This document shows, one piece after another, positions 23,682 through 34,923 of a stretch of DNA of 64,000 bases. Location: contig NC_084793.1 of NCBI RefSeq assembly GCF_963169125.1, positions 213,368,652-213,432,651 of the forward strand, written 5' to 3'. Position numbers and translations under genes: made by a program. Source of the DNA: Humulus lupulus (taxonomy: Eukaryota > Streptophyta > Magnoliopsida > Rosales > Cannabaceae). Position 1 is the first letter of the stretch; every line of letters begins with the position of its first letter. Below the pieces are notes generated by a model. The model did not search any database. It was not told the DNA's origin and saw nothing but the letters and a program-made list of their open reading frames with translations.

Positions 23682-25905
23682 TGTAACGCCCTACTTCCTT
23701 AGAGTCGTTACTAAGTGAGTTTAAAACGTGCGTTTAACTCGCTAATCGAGGTTTTAGATCAAACAGTGTAACTAAGCCATAAACAGAGGAAAAACTTTAG
23801 AAATAAATTCATTTCATTGAAAATCATAAAATTTTAACACTTGGGATCCCAAATTACAGTTTAGAAACATTTACAACATATAAATTGAACCAAGTCGACT
23901 AAACGACAAAATCTAGGTTTATTTACAAGCATCTCCCAAATTCCACTGGCTGTGGCAACCAGGCTGGCCAAACATGTACACGCCGCTTCATGCCTGCTAC
24001 ACTCGTGGTTGGTTGACTTTCTCCTTACCCTTACCTACACCACAGAGCATCTGTGAGCCGAGGCCCAGCAAGAAAACCCACAAACAGATAACATATGCAA
24101 CACATATATCAAGCATATAAACAGCCCACCAATGGCTAAACACATACGGCCTAGCCGTCCCAGGCGTTTACCAAGCCCTGGGTTCGCGGACCACGCCGTG
24201 AGGATATCCCAGGTATCCTTCTAGGGACTCACCCTGGCAACTCGCACTCCACGTGCTCAACGCTGCTCCCAGCCCCTTACCGTTCTCGGCCTTGCACTCA
24301 ATGTGCCCAATGCCGTTCCCGGCCCTTCGCCGTTCTCGGTCTACACCGTTCCCGGCTCTTTCCGTTCACTCACAAAGTATCACACATAATATAACAAGCA
24401 AGTACAGAATTCTAGCATAATCAGATAAAGGGCTACGCCCCGCAGTTCCAACATATTGGGCTCGGCCCTGCATATCAATTCCATTCAAACATATTGGGCT
24501 CAGCCCTACACACAAGCTCTATGGGAACAAGGGTTTTCTTACCTGAGTTCCGAGCTTCCTGAGCACCGATGCCCCGAGCACAGTCCTCTAACGTGAGCCT
24601 CGCCGAAACCCTAGTCACAACACATTAACAATGTCCATCCATCAAATTCTAATCCATTAAATAACTTTGAGCCATAACCCTAACCTCCGGGACCTTGAAT
24701 TCTATCAATCCGGGTGATAAAATCCATCCCAAGCCTTACCCATTGAGTTCCCAAGCCTAAATACCCTTAAAAACTCAAATTGGCACTAAGGGCCGCGGCC
24801 CCACCCACAAGAGCCGCGGCCCCACCCACAAGAGTCGCGGCTAGCCTCGAAACAGAGGCTAGCACCACACTGACCCCCACACGGGCCGCGGTGCGTCCAC
24901 CAAGCATCGCGGCGTGCATGATCTTCTCGGCCTCCCATGGCCGCGCGCGCACATGGACCGCGGTGCACCCCTCCTTGGGCCGCGGCTCTTACCTCCAAAC
25001 CCAGAATTTTCCATCTTCTTCCCTACCTTTTCCTCAAGCTAACTCATTCAAAGCCTACTTAACAAACCCAAATAAATAAGACATGTATACCAGCTCAATA
25101 TCAACACTAAAACCCATCAGAAATCTGCTCCAAAATCCTACTAGAATACCCAAAAACAGATTAAGCTTGACTAACATGCATGCTCTAGCAAACAAGCAAC
25201 AATTCTCAACATAATCCCAATAATTAGAGCTTACCTTGCTGAACTCAATCCCTGGGTTGATCCTCAATCCTTAAGCTTCAAGCTCCTAAGGTATCACAGC
25301 TGAATTCCCTTTAGTTCCTAACCAATTCCTTTGAGTTTCCCTTTGAGTCTTGTCTTAGAGAGTGAAAGAGAAAGAGAAGTAAGAGCTATCTTCAGTTGGG
25401 TGGAAGTATGAGTCGGTTTCTAAAGCTTCTAAACAATTCCACCTTTTTGTTTTATTCACTTAAGTCTATGTGGTTACCTCAAGGCTTGGGGTACCAAAAC
25501 GTCCCCGAGGGCAAAATGGTAAATTTCCCAAATATTCCCGCCTAGACATTCTATCCTTAAATATATCTCCAAATATTTATTTTCATGTCCCGATAATCCC
25601 ATAACACACCTAATACCCAAATTACCCCTCGACTCACCCCGAGTCTGAATCTCAACCCCGTTGTGACTCTCTGGCTAAACGCTCCCCAAGACTGTCTCGG
25701 GTCATGCTGCACAGACATATCACATATATATAACATTTATACCCCTAATATCCAGATGGGGTCCACATGCTTATCTAACTTAGCTAAAAATGCATCATAA
25801 TCATATATACACATAATTCCACACATTAGCATATTAAATCATTTATTGCCTTCCAGGCACACTAATCAGGGCCCTAAGCCCGATTAGCAAATTCAGGTCG
25901 TTACA
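23682..25905 (-). mobile_element. Solo LTR of a chromovirus-like element, reversed, in the antisense gene of B
   Basis: A 2224-bp segment with TGTAACG...CGTTACA ends, flanked by GGCAA (23677-23681) and GGCAG (25906-25910). Read on the minus strand it starts TGTAACGACC and contains GGTAAGAAAAC, as the Tekay LTR at 3991-6152 also does (5465-5475). No internal domains are present, so it is the product of LTR-LTR recombination. A GC-rich block of GCCGCGGC-type motifs lies at 24790-25000. Confidence 0.8.
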
Positions 25906-25997
25906 GGCAGTGACGGTTGTTCTTGATCCTCAAACAGTAGTGCAAGCAAGTCGTCGTCAATCAGCCTCTCACCTCCCCAAGGATCGTGCATGAAAAT

Positions 25998-26489
25998 CTG
26001 AGAACAGAAAAGGGGAGATGATAATCTACGACCAACAGATAGAAGAAGTGGAAACGTTGGGATAACGTTGCTCGTGTATAAAAGATAAGCTTTTATACGA
26101 CCAGCAGCATTCTAACGTAAACACTAAAATCATTCGAACAGTTTGGAAAAACAGATTAAAAAGCAAAAGTGAAAAGTTTTTTTAGGGAAACTTTTAGACT
26201 CCAAAAATAGGCGGGAAAAACCCAGATTTTTCCGAATGCATAAAAACCGAATTTTTACTTTGATTTTGCGCCCTAAATCAATATTCCTACTTCCCAAGCC
26301 AATTCCTAAGCCTCATTTAGTGTTTTTGCTAATTCAAACTCCAATCCTATCATGTTACTACCTACGAGCCCAATTACCCTGAAATTGTTTTTTCTCAAGA
26401 ACATTCAAAAATTCAAAGACTGAATATTAGAAAACTAGAGAAATGAACGTTGCATGGTATAACATAGACAAATCTATCAAGAAACTTAC
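25998..26489 (-). other. Leader intron of the antisense gene of element B
   Basis: A donor GTAAGT (complement of 26484-26489) and an acceptor TTCTGTTCTCAG (complement of 25998-26009) bracket 492 bp just upstream of the start codon at 25991. The same layout occurs in A and C. Confidence 0.55.
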
Positions 26490-26648
26490 TTGAATGGAAG
26501 ATTGAAGTGAAGTCACGAGCGTTGATATAAGCAGCTGAACAGACACACCACGGATCACCAAAGTTTTTTGAGTTTTTTCTTACTTTTTTGCTTCTGAGTT
26601 CTTGAGAAGAAGAAGAGTGGTAAAAGGTAAAAAGTGATAAGAGTAGGT

Positions 26649-26658
26649 CATTTATACT
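26649..26658 (-). promoter_or_regulatory. TATA-like box of the antisense gene of element B
   Basis: On the minus strand the sequence is AGTATAAATG, about 658 bp upstream of the antisense start codon and about 210 bp inside the 3' LTR. Equivalent boxes are found in A and C. Confidence 0.5.
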
Positions 26659-26868
26659 GATCATGGCACAGTTAAAAAGGTAATGATGGGGGATGAGTTT
26701 TCAAAACGTGGGGAATCGTGTTAGCCGTCAAAACACTTTTGGGAAACTGCAACAACCATAATTAGTCACTTTTTCGAAAAGGCTCTGACAGATGTGACAG
26801 GTCATACAGAAGGTCGATCGCTTAAGTTTATTATATGCTGGTCGCAGTAAAATAAACTTGGAGGCAAA

Positions 26869-27449
26869 TGTTTACCCAAAAAAGGACTACCTGATGACGT
26901 GGCAAAATTAGCCTACACGTGGCAGTTTAAGTGAGTGTAATCTGTTCGACCATCGACCAGAAGATCATTGGCTCATCAGGCATCATATTTATGGGCGACC
27001 AGTCTGGTCGTATCTTTTCATCTATTTCCTTTAGATATGTAATCTTATAATTACATATTAATTGTAATTTCCATTATTATTATTTGGATATGCCTATATT
27101 AAATGTAATTAAGGCCTAGGTAGAACTTCTTGAGCCTATAAATAAGAATCAAAAGGCTCAAAGAGAGGGGACTTTTGGAACTTCGGAATTCTAAGAAAGA
27201 AATAGAGTGTTTTTATCCATGACATTTGTATTCATCTAAAAGCTTGTGAAACTCGTGAACCCTAGTTCATTGATCACAGTTCTTGGAAATATACATAAAT
27301 AAGAACACTAAGTGGAGGTAGGTTGTTACCATTTTATTGGGGTCGAACCACTATAAATATTTTGTGTCGTTTATCTTTTCGTCTTGATTTCATCTCAGTT
27401 TCGATCGTTTTACTTGACTCTGTGTCGTTGGCCAATTCAAGGATCAACA
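26869..27449 (+). mobile_element. 3' LTR of element B
   Basis: 581 bp, preceded by a purine-rich CTTGGAGGCAAA tract. TATAAATA at 27137-27144. Followed by AGGTT (27450-27454). Confidence 0.95.
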
Positions 27450-27454
27450 AGGTT

Positions 27455-28600
27455 GAAGAGTCCGATGAGGAGCTCAAGCCTTTTGCCCTGTATATCTCCA
27501 GCACTCCGTTTCCTCAGGGATTTAGAATACCTCATGTCCCACCATTCGATGGAAACTCAGACCCATATAGTCATCTAAGTACCTTCAATACCATTATGCG
27601 AGCCAGCAATGTTGGCTACGATCTCAGATGTATGTTGTTCCCAGCCACACTTACAGGACCAAAAAAAATGGTTTGAGAAGTTTAGAAGACATTCGATCTC
27701 GTCCTGGGATCAATTAGCTAAAGACTTTAAGAAGCAATTTAAAGCTATGATTGGCATCAGGCCCGAGGCCTTATCCTTAACCAATGTCCGACAACAGCAA
27801 AATGAGTCATTAAAAAGTTACCTCACGAGGTTTAACCTAGAAGTGGCCCAAGCTCGGGATGTCGATTATAGTGGTCACCTGATGGCCGTTAAAGTGAGTT
27901 TTCTGTTAGGAAGTTCCCTTTGGGAAGATTTTCAAGGGAAACCTATCAGGTCACTAACCGAGTTCAATCGGAGGGCCCAGAGGTTTGTCAATGTAGAAGA
28001 GGCGAGGTTAGCGCTGAACCTGGCCTCTCAGCCCATAACTACAATGATAAATGTGAACTCTGCCTTGACCTCGGCGGCCCCATAAACCTCAAAACCCTCC
28101 AGGGATAACCCTTCTAAAAGAAAGAAGAATGAAAGGAATAACCCCGAGGCTGATGGAGGTAAAAAGAAAAAAAGGGATAAATATTTCTCCATATACAAAG
28201 TCTATACCGAGCTCAATGAGTCTCGGGAGAATATTTACCTGGCCAATGAAAACCAGGTCCCGTTTAGACGACCTGACCCCGTGAGGAATCAAAAGGCGAA
28301 AAAGGACCCAAATAAATATTGCATATTCCATAGAGACATTGGACACACAACAGACGAGTGTCGGCAATTAAAGGATGAGATCGAAGGTTTGATCTCGAGA
28401 GGATATTTTAGTCAATACGTCATAAACCAAAATCCCAATCAAGCATCAACAAGTCAGAGGGCAGCAACCACACAGCCTGCCCAGCATAATAACTCCCGAG
28501 CTCGGGAGGACGAGAGACCCCCTTCGATTGATGGAGAGGATCTAGTAACCATCTCGGGGGGGCGTCATATCGCAGGTTCAGGCAGGAACACCCAGAAAAT
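27455..28600 (+). pseudogene. gag of element A, C-terminal part
   Basis: The frame resumes after element B with EESDEELKPFALYISSTPFP, then the gag core: PPFDGNSDPYSHLSTFNTIM, WFEKFRRHSISSWDQLAKDF and RQQQNESLKSYLTRFN. A one-base shift occurs at an A8 run near 27660-27668, and a stop at 28083-28085. The zinc-knuckle-like CIFHRDIGHTTDECRQLKDE is at about 28320-28379. Broken, but otherwise well preserved. Confidence 0.85.
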
Positions 28601-28639
28601 ATACATAAACGAGCTCAAGACTGGAGATGGTTCTCCTTA

Positions 28640-29165
28640 TGGACCCAAGCTGCGAGCTCCAAAACAACAGAGGGTAGAGACTCAACCCATAAAATTTACC
28701 GAAGAGGATGCGTCGCATGTCCAATTTCCTCATAACGATCCCTTGGTCATTACACTCCAGCTCGCGAACAAGAGGGTACGCCGAGTCCTAATCGATAACG
28801 AGAGCTTGGTGAATATCCTTTACAAAGCCACTCTAGAAAAGATGGGACTCCTGCTTCGTGATTTGAAAGCATGTGCAACAACGTTGTACGGTTTTTCAGG
28901 AGAAGGGATTGCCTGCATGGGATCCATCGAACTCCCCATAACCTTGGGAGACTATCTAGTCTCAATAATCAAGATGATGGAGTTTGTAGTAGTGGACCTC
29001 CCATCGACCTACAACATACTGCTCGGGAGACCCGCCCTGATTGGGCTGGGGGAAGTATCGTCTGTTAGGCATTTGGCCATCAAGTTCCCGACCTCTAGTC
29101 GCATCAGGACGCTGAAGAGAGACCAGCTCGCAGGAAGGGAGTGTTATAGCATTTCCATAAGATGA
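28640..29165 (+). pseudogene. Aspartic protease of element A
   Basis: Same open frame as the gag C-terminus. The active-site region reads VLIDNESLVNILYKA, where the family has DTGSSVNIL: the Asp remains but Thr-Gly is lost. LYGFSGEGIACMGSI and VDLPSTYNILLGRP follow. The frame ends at a stop at 29163-29165, and the sequence continues toward RT with further stops. Confidence 0.85.
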
Positions 29166-30320
29166 AAAAGAGAGACAAGTGCGCAAGCCCTTGTAGTTAT
29201 CCAAGAAATAAATAAAGTTGTTTTTGAAATTGATGAGGAGATCGATCCCAAAGTAGACAAGAGGGTCGATCTCGAACCTTTGGAAGAGCTCGAGGAGGTT
29301 AAGCTCGATGCAATAGATGTCACAAAGGTGGTGAAGGTAGGTAAGAACCTTTCTACAAAGGCAAGATAGCAATTAATTTGCTTCTTGAAAGACAACTAGG
29401 ATGAGTTCACATGGTCGCACTTGGACATGGTGGGAATCAATCCAAACATCATGAGCCATGTGCTCAATATTGACAAAAGCTTCCCCCCAAAGCAGCAAAA
29501 ACAAAGACTCTTAGATGATGATAGAAAGAAGGCTTTCAAGGAAGAGGTCGACAGGTTAAAGGCAAATCGATTCATATGAGATGCCTTTTATCTTGATTGG
29601 ATTGCCAATCCAGTGTTGGTCCTGAAACCCAACGGCAACTGGCGAACCTGTATCGACTACTCAGATCTTAACAAGGCATGCCTGAAAGACTGTTTCCCCT
29701 TACCTCGAATAGATCAGTTCGTAGATGCCACCGCAGGTCATGGCATCATGTCATTCATGGATGCTTATTCTGGATATAACCATATCAAAACACATGAGCT
29801 TCGTGATTGACAAAGGGTTATACTATTACAATGTCATATCTTTCAGGCTCAAAAATGCTGGGGCCACGTACCAAAGGCTGGTGAACAGGATGTTTACCGA
29901 GCAAATAGGAAATAACATGGAAGTTTATGTTTACGATATGTTAGTTAAATTGAAACATAACAATAACCATGTCAATGATCTCGCAAAGTGCTTTATCATA
30001 CTTCAGAAGTACAACATGAAACTTAACCCACAAAAGTGCTCATTCAGAGTGTCTTTGGGAAAGTTCCTTGGATTTATAGTAAATGCACGAGGGATAGAAG
30101 TTAATCCGGACAAGATTAAGGCATTGATGGAAATTCCCTCACCTCGGAAGCACAAGGATGTCAAGAGCTTAACTGGACGGATGGCAGCATTGAGTAGGTT
30201 TATATCAAAATCTACAGACCATTGTCTTCCTTTTTTCAACCTTTTGAGAGGGGCAAAAAATTTGAGTGGTCTGAGGAATGCGAGCTCGTATTTAAGAAGC
30301 ACCTCTTCGAACCACCAATC
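29166..30320 (+). pseudogene. Reverse transcriptase of element A
   Basis: The start contains KPNGNWRTCIDYSDLNKACL and FPLPRIDQFVDATAG. A frameshift near 29800 leads into LKNAGATYQRLVNRMF. The catalytic box reads YVYDMLVK instead of YIDDMLVK, so the first metal-binding Asp is lost. LGKFLGFIVNARGIEVNPDK and KHKDVKSLTGRMAALSRFIS are the typical Tat thumb/connection motifs. Stops, frameshift and the box mutation make it inactive. Confidence 0.9.
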
Positions 30321-31440
30321 TTGTCAAAACCTATCACGGGAGAGGTTTTGTATTTATACCTCGCAACAACCGAACACGCCATTAGTACGATGCTCTTCCG
30401 AGAAGGAAAAAAAGTACAAAAGCCTGTATACTATGTCAGCAAAAGGTTATTGGAGGCAGAATCGAGATACCCGTTGATGTAAAAATTAGCTCTTAGCCTG
30501 ATACATTCATCTCGAAAGCTCCGACCTTATTTCCAAGCACACCCCATTCATGTGCTAACTAACCAGCCACTACGATAAGTTTTGTCCAAGCCAGAGGCAT
30601 CCGAAAGATTGTTAAAGTAGGTTGTCGAACTCGGAAAATTTGGGATCACGCACCACCCAAGAACGACCGTCAAGGGACAAGCCCTGGCGGATTTCATTGT
30701 CGAGTGTACTAGAATTTCAAATGACAAAGTTGTAACCCCAGCCCACAAGCTGGGGAAACTTTATGTCGACGGATCCTCCAATGAAAATGGATCAAGGGCA
30801 GGCATTATACTGATTACCCCAGCAGGAAATCGATTCCACTCCGCTTTAAGGTTCAACTTCGAAGCATCAAATAATGAGGTTGAGTATGAAGCGTTACTAG
30901 CAGGACTTCGAATAGCCAAAGAACTCAAAGCAAAGGTTATACATTGCTATAGCGACTCGCAGTTGGTGGTCAACCAAGTCTTAGGGGAATATCATGCTCG
31001 TGGCATAAAAATGATCGCGTGCCTAGAGAAAGCAAAAGCTGCACTTGGAAAGTTCGAATTCTATGCTATAGAGCAAGTCCCCCGAGAAAAAAATTCAAAT
31101 GCAGACGTGTTGGCCAGGCTCGCTACAACCAGTGAGGCTGATACACTGAACGTGGTCCCGATGGAGTTTCTATCAACCCCGAGTATCAGCAAGCTTGACG
31201 AAGAGGACGTATGCATGATTGACTCACAACCTACCTGGATGACCCCAATAATCGATTACCTCGAAACTGGAAGTCTCCCAGCAGACCAGATCCCAAGGTA
31301 CACTATTGTGGAAGGAAGGTTGTATCGAAGAGGGTATTCTATGCCATTACTCCGATGTGTAACTCCACTCGAGGTGAAGAAAATTTTGGAAGAAATTCAC
31401 GAAGGATTTTGTAGAGATCATACTGGGGGCATAGTCTATC
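30222..31440 (+). pseudogene. RNase H and archaeal-type second RNase H of element A
   Basis: Tat connection/RNase H motifs (YLYLATTEHAIST, PVYYVSKRLLEAESRYPLM) are followed by a stop near 30480. The second RNase H shows [35 protein letters not shown] and [12 protein letters not shown] with the acidic residues kept, then REKNSNADVLARLATTSEAD. The segment 30963-31451 stays open into the linker before the integrase zinc finger. Two or more stops precede it. Confidence 0.85.
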
Positions 31441-32333
31441 CAAAAAAGTGATAAGACAGGGGTATTTCTGGCCCACAGTCAAGGCAGACGCATTCGAGTA
31501 TGTCAAAGGATGTGATAAATGCCAGCGATTTGCTTCAATTCCACAAGCTCCACCTCCCTAACTTACCATGTTGATCTCCTCATGGCCATTTGTGGTGTGG
31601 CGAATCGACCTTATAGGCTCATTGCCAACTGGCAAAGGTGGAGTAAGGTACGATGTGGTCGCAGTCGATTATTTCACGAAATGGACAGAAGCTTAACCCC
31701 TGGCCACTATTACCTCGAAAAAAGTTTTAGACTTTGTGGTAAAAAATACCATCTACCAATATGGGATGCCCCGAAAGATAGTGTCAGACAATGGAACTCA
31801 GTTCGACAGTCACCTGTTTACCCATTTCTGCGAAAAAAATGGGATAATAAAAAGTTTCTCCTCCGTCGCCCATCCCCAGTCAAATGGTCAGGTCAAAGCA
31901 GTCAACAAGACCCTAAAAATCTCCATAAAGAAAAGGTTAGAAGAGGCTAAAGGAAGCTGGCCTGAGGAGTTACCTCAAGTTTTGTGGGCTTATCGAACCA
32001 CAGCTCGACTTCAACAGGGCATACTTCTTTCTCCCTCGCGTATTGGTGCAAGGCCATGTTGCCTATTGAAGTCGAAATCCCTACAATACGGAGCCACGCG
32101 TACAATCAGGCCTTGAACCAATCCCAGCTCGAAGAAAGTCTAGACCTCATTGAAGAAAGACGAGATGAAGCTCAACTTAAAAATGTTGCATACCAGCACC
32201 GAGCTGCTAGGTATTTCAATAAGAGGGTTCGAGAAAGAAAATTTGGATTGGGAGACCTGGTACTACGACGTGTGTTTCTGGCTACATGAGACCCGTCTGT
32301 TGGGGTACTCGAACCTAACTAGGAAGGACCTTA
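31380..32333 (+). pseudogene. Integrase of element A, main part
   Basis: The zinc-binding stretch EIHEGFCRDHTGG ... CDKCQRFASIPQA is frameshifted near 31450. The core reads PRKIVSDNGTQFDSHLF (second Asp present) and SNGQVKAVNKTLK, where the catalytic Glu (QVEAV) is changed to Lys. GDLVLRRVFLAT is followed by a stop (TGA at 32287). The frame is cut by solo LTR D after GPY at 32333; 31 C-terminal codons follow at 33822. Confidence 0.9.
32329..32333. repeat. Target-site duplication of solo LTR D, left copy
   Basis: CCTTA, repeated exactly at 33817-33821 within the codons of the integrase GPY motif. Confidence 0.9.
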
Positions 32334-33816
32334 TGTGGATGCCAAAAATCCACCAAGAAAAAAATCTCTAGTCCCTACACGGAACACATGGTTAAAGGTC
32401 ACTTAGTCATATTGTCGGGCTTGTGCCAATAGTTCTCACGAGACCACGTTCTAATTCTCAAAGCCCCGTAGGTCTCTGCCTTTCTGAAGACTAAGTCACC
32501 TTATGCCCAAGTGCCACCATGTTGCACCTCCGCGAGACCCGCGTGCCCAACGGGACCATCCCACCTTATATTCAACCAAGGAGCCCCGCATGCTAATGCC
32601 TCGGCTAGGAGAGCCTCAGCGCCAACATCTCGCACTCCTGGTGCCTTGGCCAGTAGGGCCTCGCGCCAGCATCTCGCGCGCCTGGTGCCTCGACCAAGAG
32701 GGCCTCGCGCCAGCGTCTTGCGCGCCCGGGGGCCTCGGCAAGGAGGGCCTCGCACCAGCATCTCGCGTGCCTGGTGCCTCAACCAGGAGGGCCTCGCGCC
32801 AGCGCCTCGCGCCAGCGCCTCGCGCCCAGCAGGTGCTCCCCGTGAGGTCATCATCAAACACGCATCGTGCCAAGTGAGGCACTGTTTGCATAGCCTCGCA
32901 TAGCGAGGCCATGTGTCTTGCGCCAAGGGCCCGAGAGCCCCATCTCATGCCAACACACCAAGAGCCTCGCGGTATGGGTCTCGCACCTCACCTCGCCTCG
33001 CGCACCAGCCGCACCCTTAGGGGCCTCGTGAAAGATGACCTCACCATAGCCTCGTGCCTAAGAACCTGTGAGAGGGCTTCGCACCTAAGCTCACCCGCGG
33101 GTTGGCCTCGTGCTTGGGCACCCCGCAAGACCTCTCACACCTTACCCCTTTAATCCAACCAGCAAAGTTTACCTCTCATATGTATCCTTTCCCGTCAATA
33201 AGCAATATGATGCTTAGATAGACATAAAGGGGCTAGATCAACATGCACACCTTCAGAAGGTGAAAACACCCACTAGGTGCAGGGAACACGCATGAGTATG
33301 GAATGTACCTACAAACCTGGAGGAGTCAGAGTACGGATACGGTGTCCCCACCATACAGGTAGTGGCAGTACAAGAATGGTTCATGGTAAGGACTCCCTCA
33401 GCACGCTTGTGAGGTCCGTACCCGACAAGTAGTGGAGGCATAATGTGATACCAAGGCAGGAGTACTTTTGCAGACCCCTGACACGTACTAGAGCAGACCA
33501 CCACTCTTCCAACACCACTACCACCTGTGCTGCTACCCTAACAGTGTACTCATGTACTATTTTTTCCCAAGGGACCACCATGTATAAGGGGCCATTAGAG
33601 CCCAACTATAAATAGACCTTGACCCCTTAGAGTAAGGGGTTGGAAAACTCATTGTACACTCAGGCTATTGTGCAATATACAAAGGCTTACTCCATTGTTG
33701 ATATGTGTTTTACCTCTCCTTAAGCTTATTCTAAGTTCTTATCTAAATCTAAATATCTCCATATTTACCTTTGAGTTTTCTGATCTAATTTCGTTGACGA
33801 CATTTCACCGTCAACA
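32334..33816 (+). mobile_element. Solo LTR D in the integrase of element A
   Basis: 1483 bp with TGTGGATGCC...CCGTCAACA ends and a perfect CCTTA duplication. It ends like the Tat LTRs here (GTCAACA) and has TATAAATA at 33607-33614, so I infer a Tat-type LTR of another family. The first half (32480-33150) is GC-rich with repeated GCCTCGCGCCAGC-type words, opening long shadow frames that I do not treat as genes. No internal region is present. Confidence 0.85.
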
Positions 33817-33821
33817 CCTTA

Positions 33822-33932
33822 CAAGATCGAGTCTATCATCTGACCTCAGGTGTATAAATTGGCAAGATTGAACAGAGAGTTTGTTCCGCGAGCTTGGAAT
33901 GGTGAACATCTACGACCTTATTATCAATAATG
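33822..33932 (+). pseudogene. Integrase C-terminal tail of element A
   Basis: After solo LTR D the reading continues through a stop to VYKLARLNREFVPRAWNGEH and ends PYYQ then stop at 33930-33932, the normal Tat integrase C-terminus. Its continuity with 32333 confirms the solo LTR insertion. Confidence 0.85.
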
Positions 33933-34923
33933 TAGGAAGGGTGTTTTTGTTGTAACCAAGCTTGTTTATTTTTCAGACTTTGGTTAATAAAATGTTAAAT
34001 TTTGCTCAAAAGTTGCTTTCTTTATTAAATGTTGTATTTTTTGCATACTCTCTTAATTCAATAATCTATGGTCACACTCATAGGATATTAAGGGGGCATC
34101 AGTGGTATACAATCATACCATAAGTTTGAAAAAATAAATAACATAGAATAAAAATGTCTGGATCATTAACCCGACATGAAAAAGTTTTAAGTATACACGT
34201 AAACTAATAAAAATTTAACCTGACATAAAAGTTATAAGTGTATACGTGAGCTAAAAGTGTATGAAGTAATAACCAAACACGCGAGCTAAAGTTGTCTCAA
34301 TTTAACCAAATTGAAAAAATTTATAAGTGTATTGATTACAAACCAAACATGAGCTAAATTAGTTTGGAATAAACCAGCTAAAACTAATCGATAAGAAAGT
34401 TGGAATGACAAATAAACCAACTGCAAATTAAGTCGATTCCAAGGTTGGAAAATTTTGCAAAATAAGTTTCGACCTCACAACCTCGCCTACTCGAGGATGA
34501 GAAAAAGTGACTAGAAAAGCAAGATATAACCAAACTACAAAAAATTACATGCCAATTAAGTACTTTCGAGTACATGGTAAAAGTAAGGTTCGACCTTGAC
34601 ATTAATGAAGTCGAACATGGATATTTCGAATAAACTATGCATGAATGCATTGAAATTCAAGCCTAAATCTAATATATGTATTTGTACGAATAAACAAATA
34701 TAAAAGCAAGTCTTTAATATAACATGCTCGAAATATTTCGACCCAGAAATGTAAAGCATAATATTAAAACAAAAAGCTGAAAGTAAAATCAAATGCATCA
34801 AAATATTTTCGAGCCCGAAATTGTATGCATAAAGGAAAAATGTTAATACTTAGTAAAAAATAGCTCTAAAATCGAGTTGTGAATTGTCTTTGCCCCATGG
34901 AGACATATAAAGTAAATAAAATA
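33933..34923. other. Element A region between integrase and antisense gene
   Basis: AT-rich. Imperfect repeats around ATAAGTGTAT-CGTGAGCTAAA recur at 34180-34370. No gene seen. Confidence 0.55.

Larger units (their letters stand above)
20296..25991 (-). pseudogene. Antisense gene of element B (Transposase_28-like domain plus coiled coil), interrupted by Cassandra and a solo LTR
   Basis: The start codon at 25991 (MHDPWGGERLIDDDLLALL) lies just inside an exon whose acceptor is at 25998-25999. The exon is cut by the solo LTR (23682-25905) and continues at 23681 toward the conserved domain VGAILPLYEFF ... VAPFQITPNGYR. A later exon from 22243 is rich in lysine and proline. A 908-bp intron (20914-21821; 87 bp without Cassandra and its duplicated AAGGC) precedes the last exon (20296-20913), a long coiled coil. 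Stops occur, for example after YYLKK near 23376. The same layout is found in A and C. Function unknown; the domain resembles the plant family labelled putative gypsy type transposon. Confidence 0.75.
11058..27449 (+). mobile_element. Tat-lineage LTR retrotransposon B, nested in gag of A
   Basis: Bounded by LTRs of 585 and 581 bp (TGTTTACCC ... TCAACA) with a 5-bp target duplication carrying one mismatch. Contains gag, protease, RNase H, integrase and an antisense gene. RT is missing, replaced by an Athila fragment. Cassandra and a reversed solo LTR sit in the antisense gene. Without these three the length is about 10.2 kb. The coding regions carry many stops. Confidence 0.95.

Noticed and set aside
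32501..32948. Ala/Arg-rich genes on both strands
   Set aside because: GC-rich repeats in solo LTR D open frames on both strands; no domain or codon signal.
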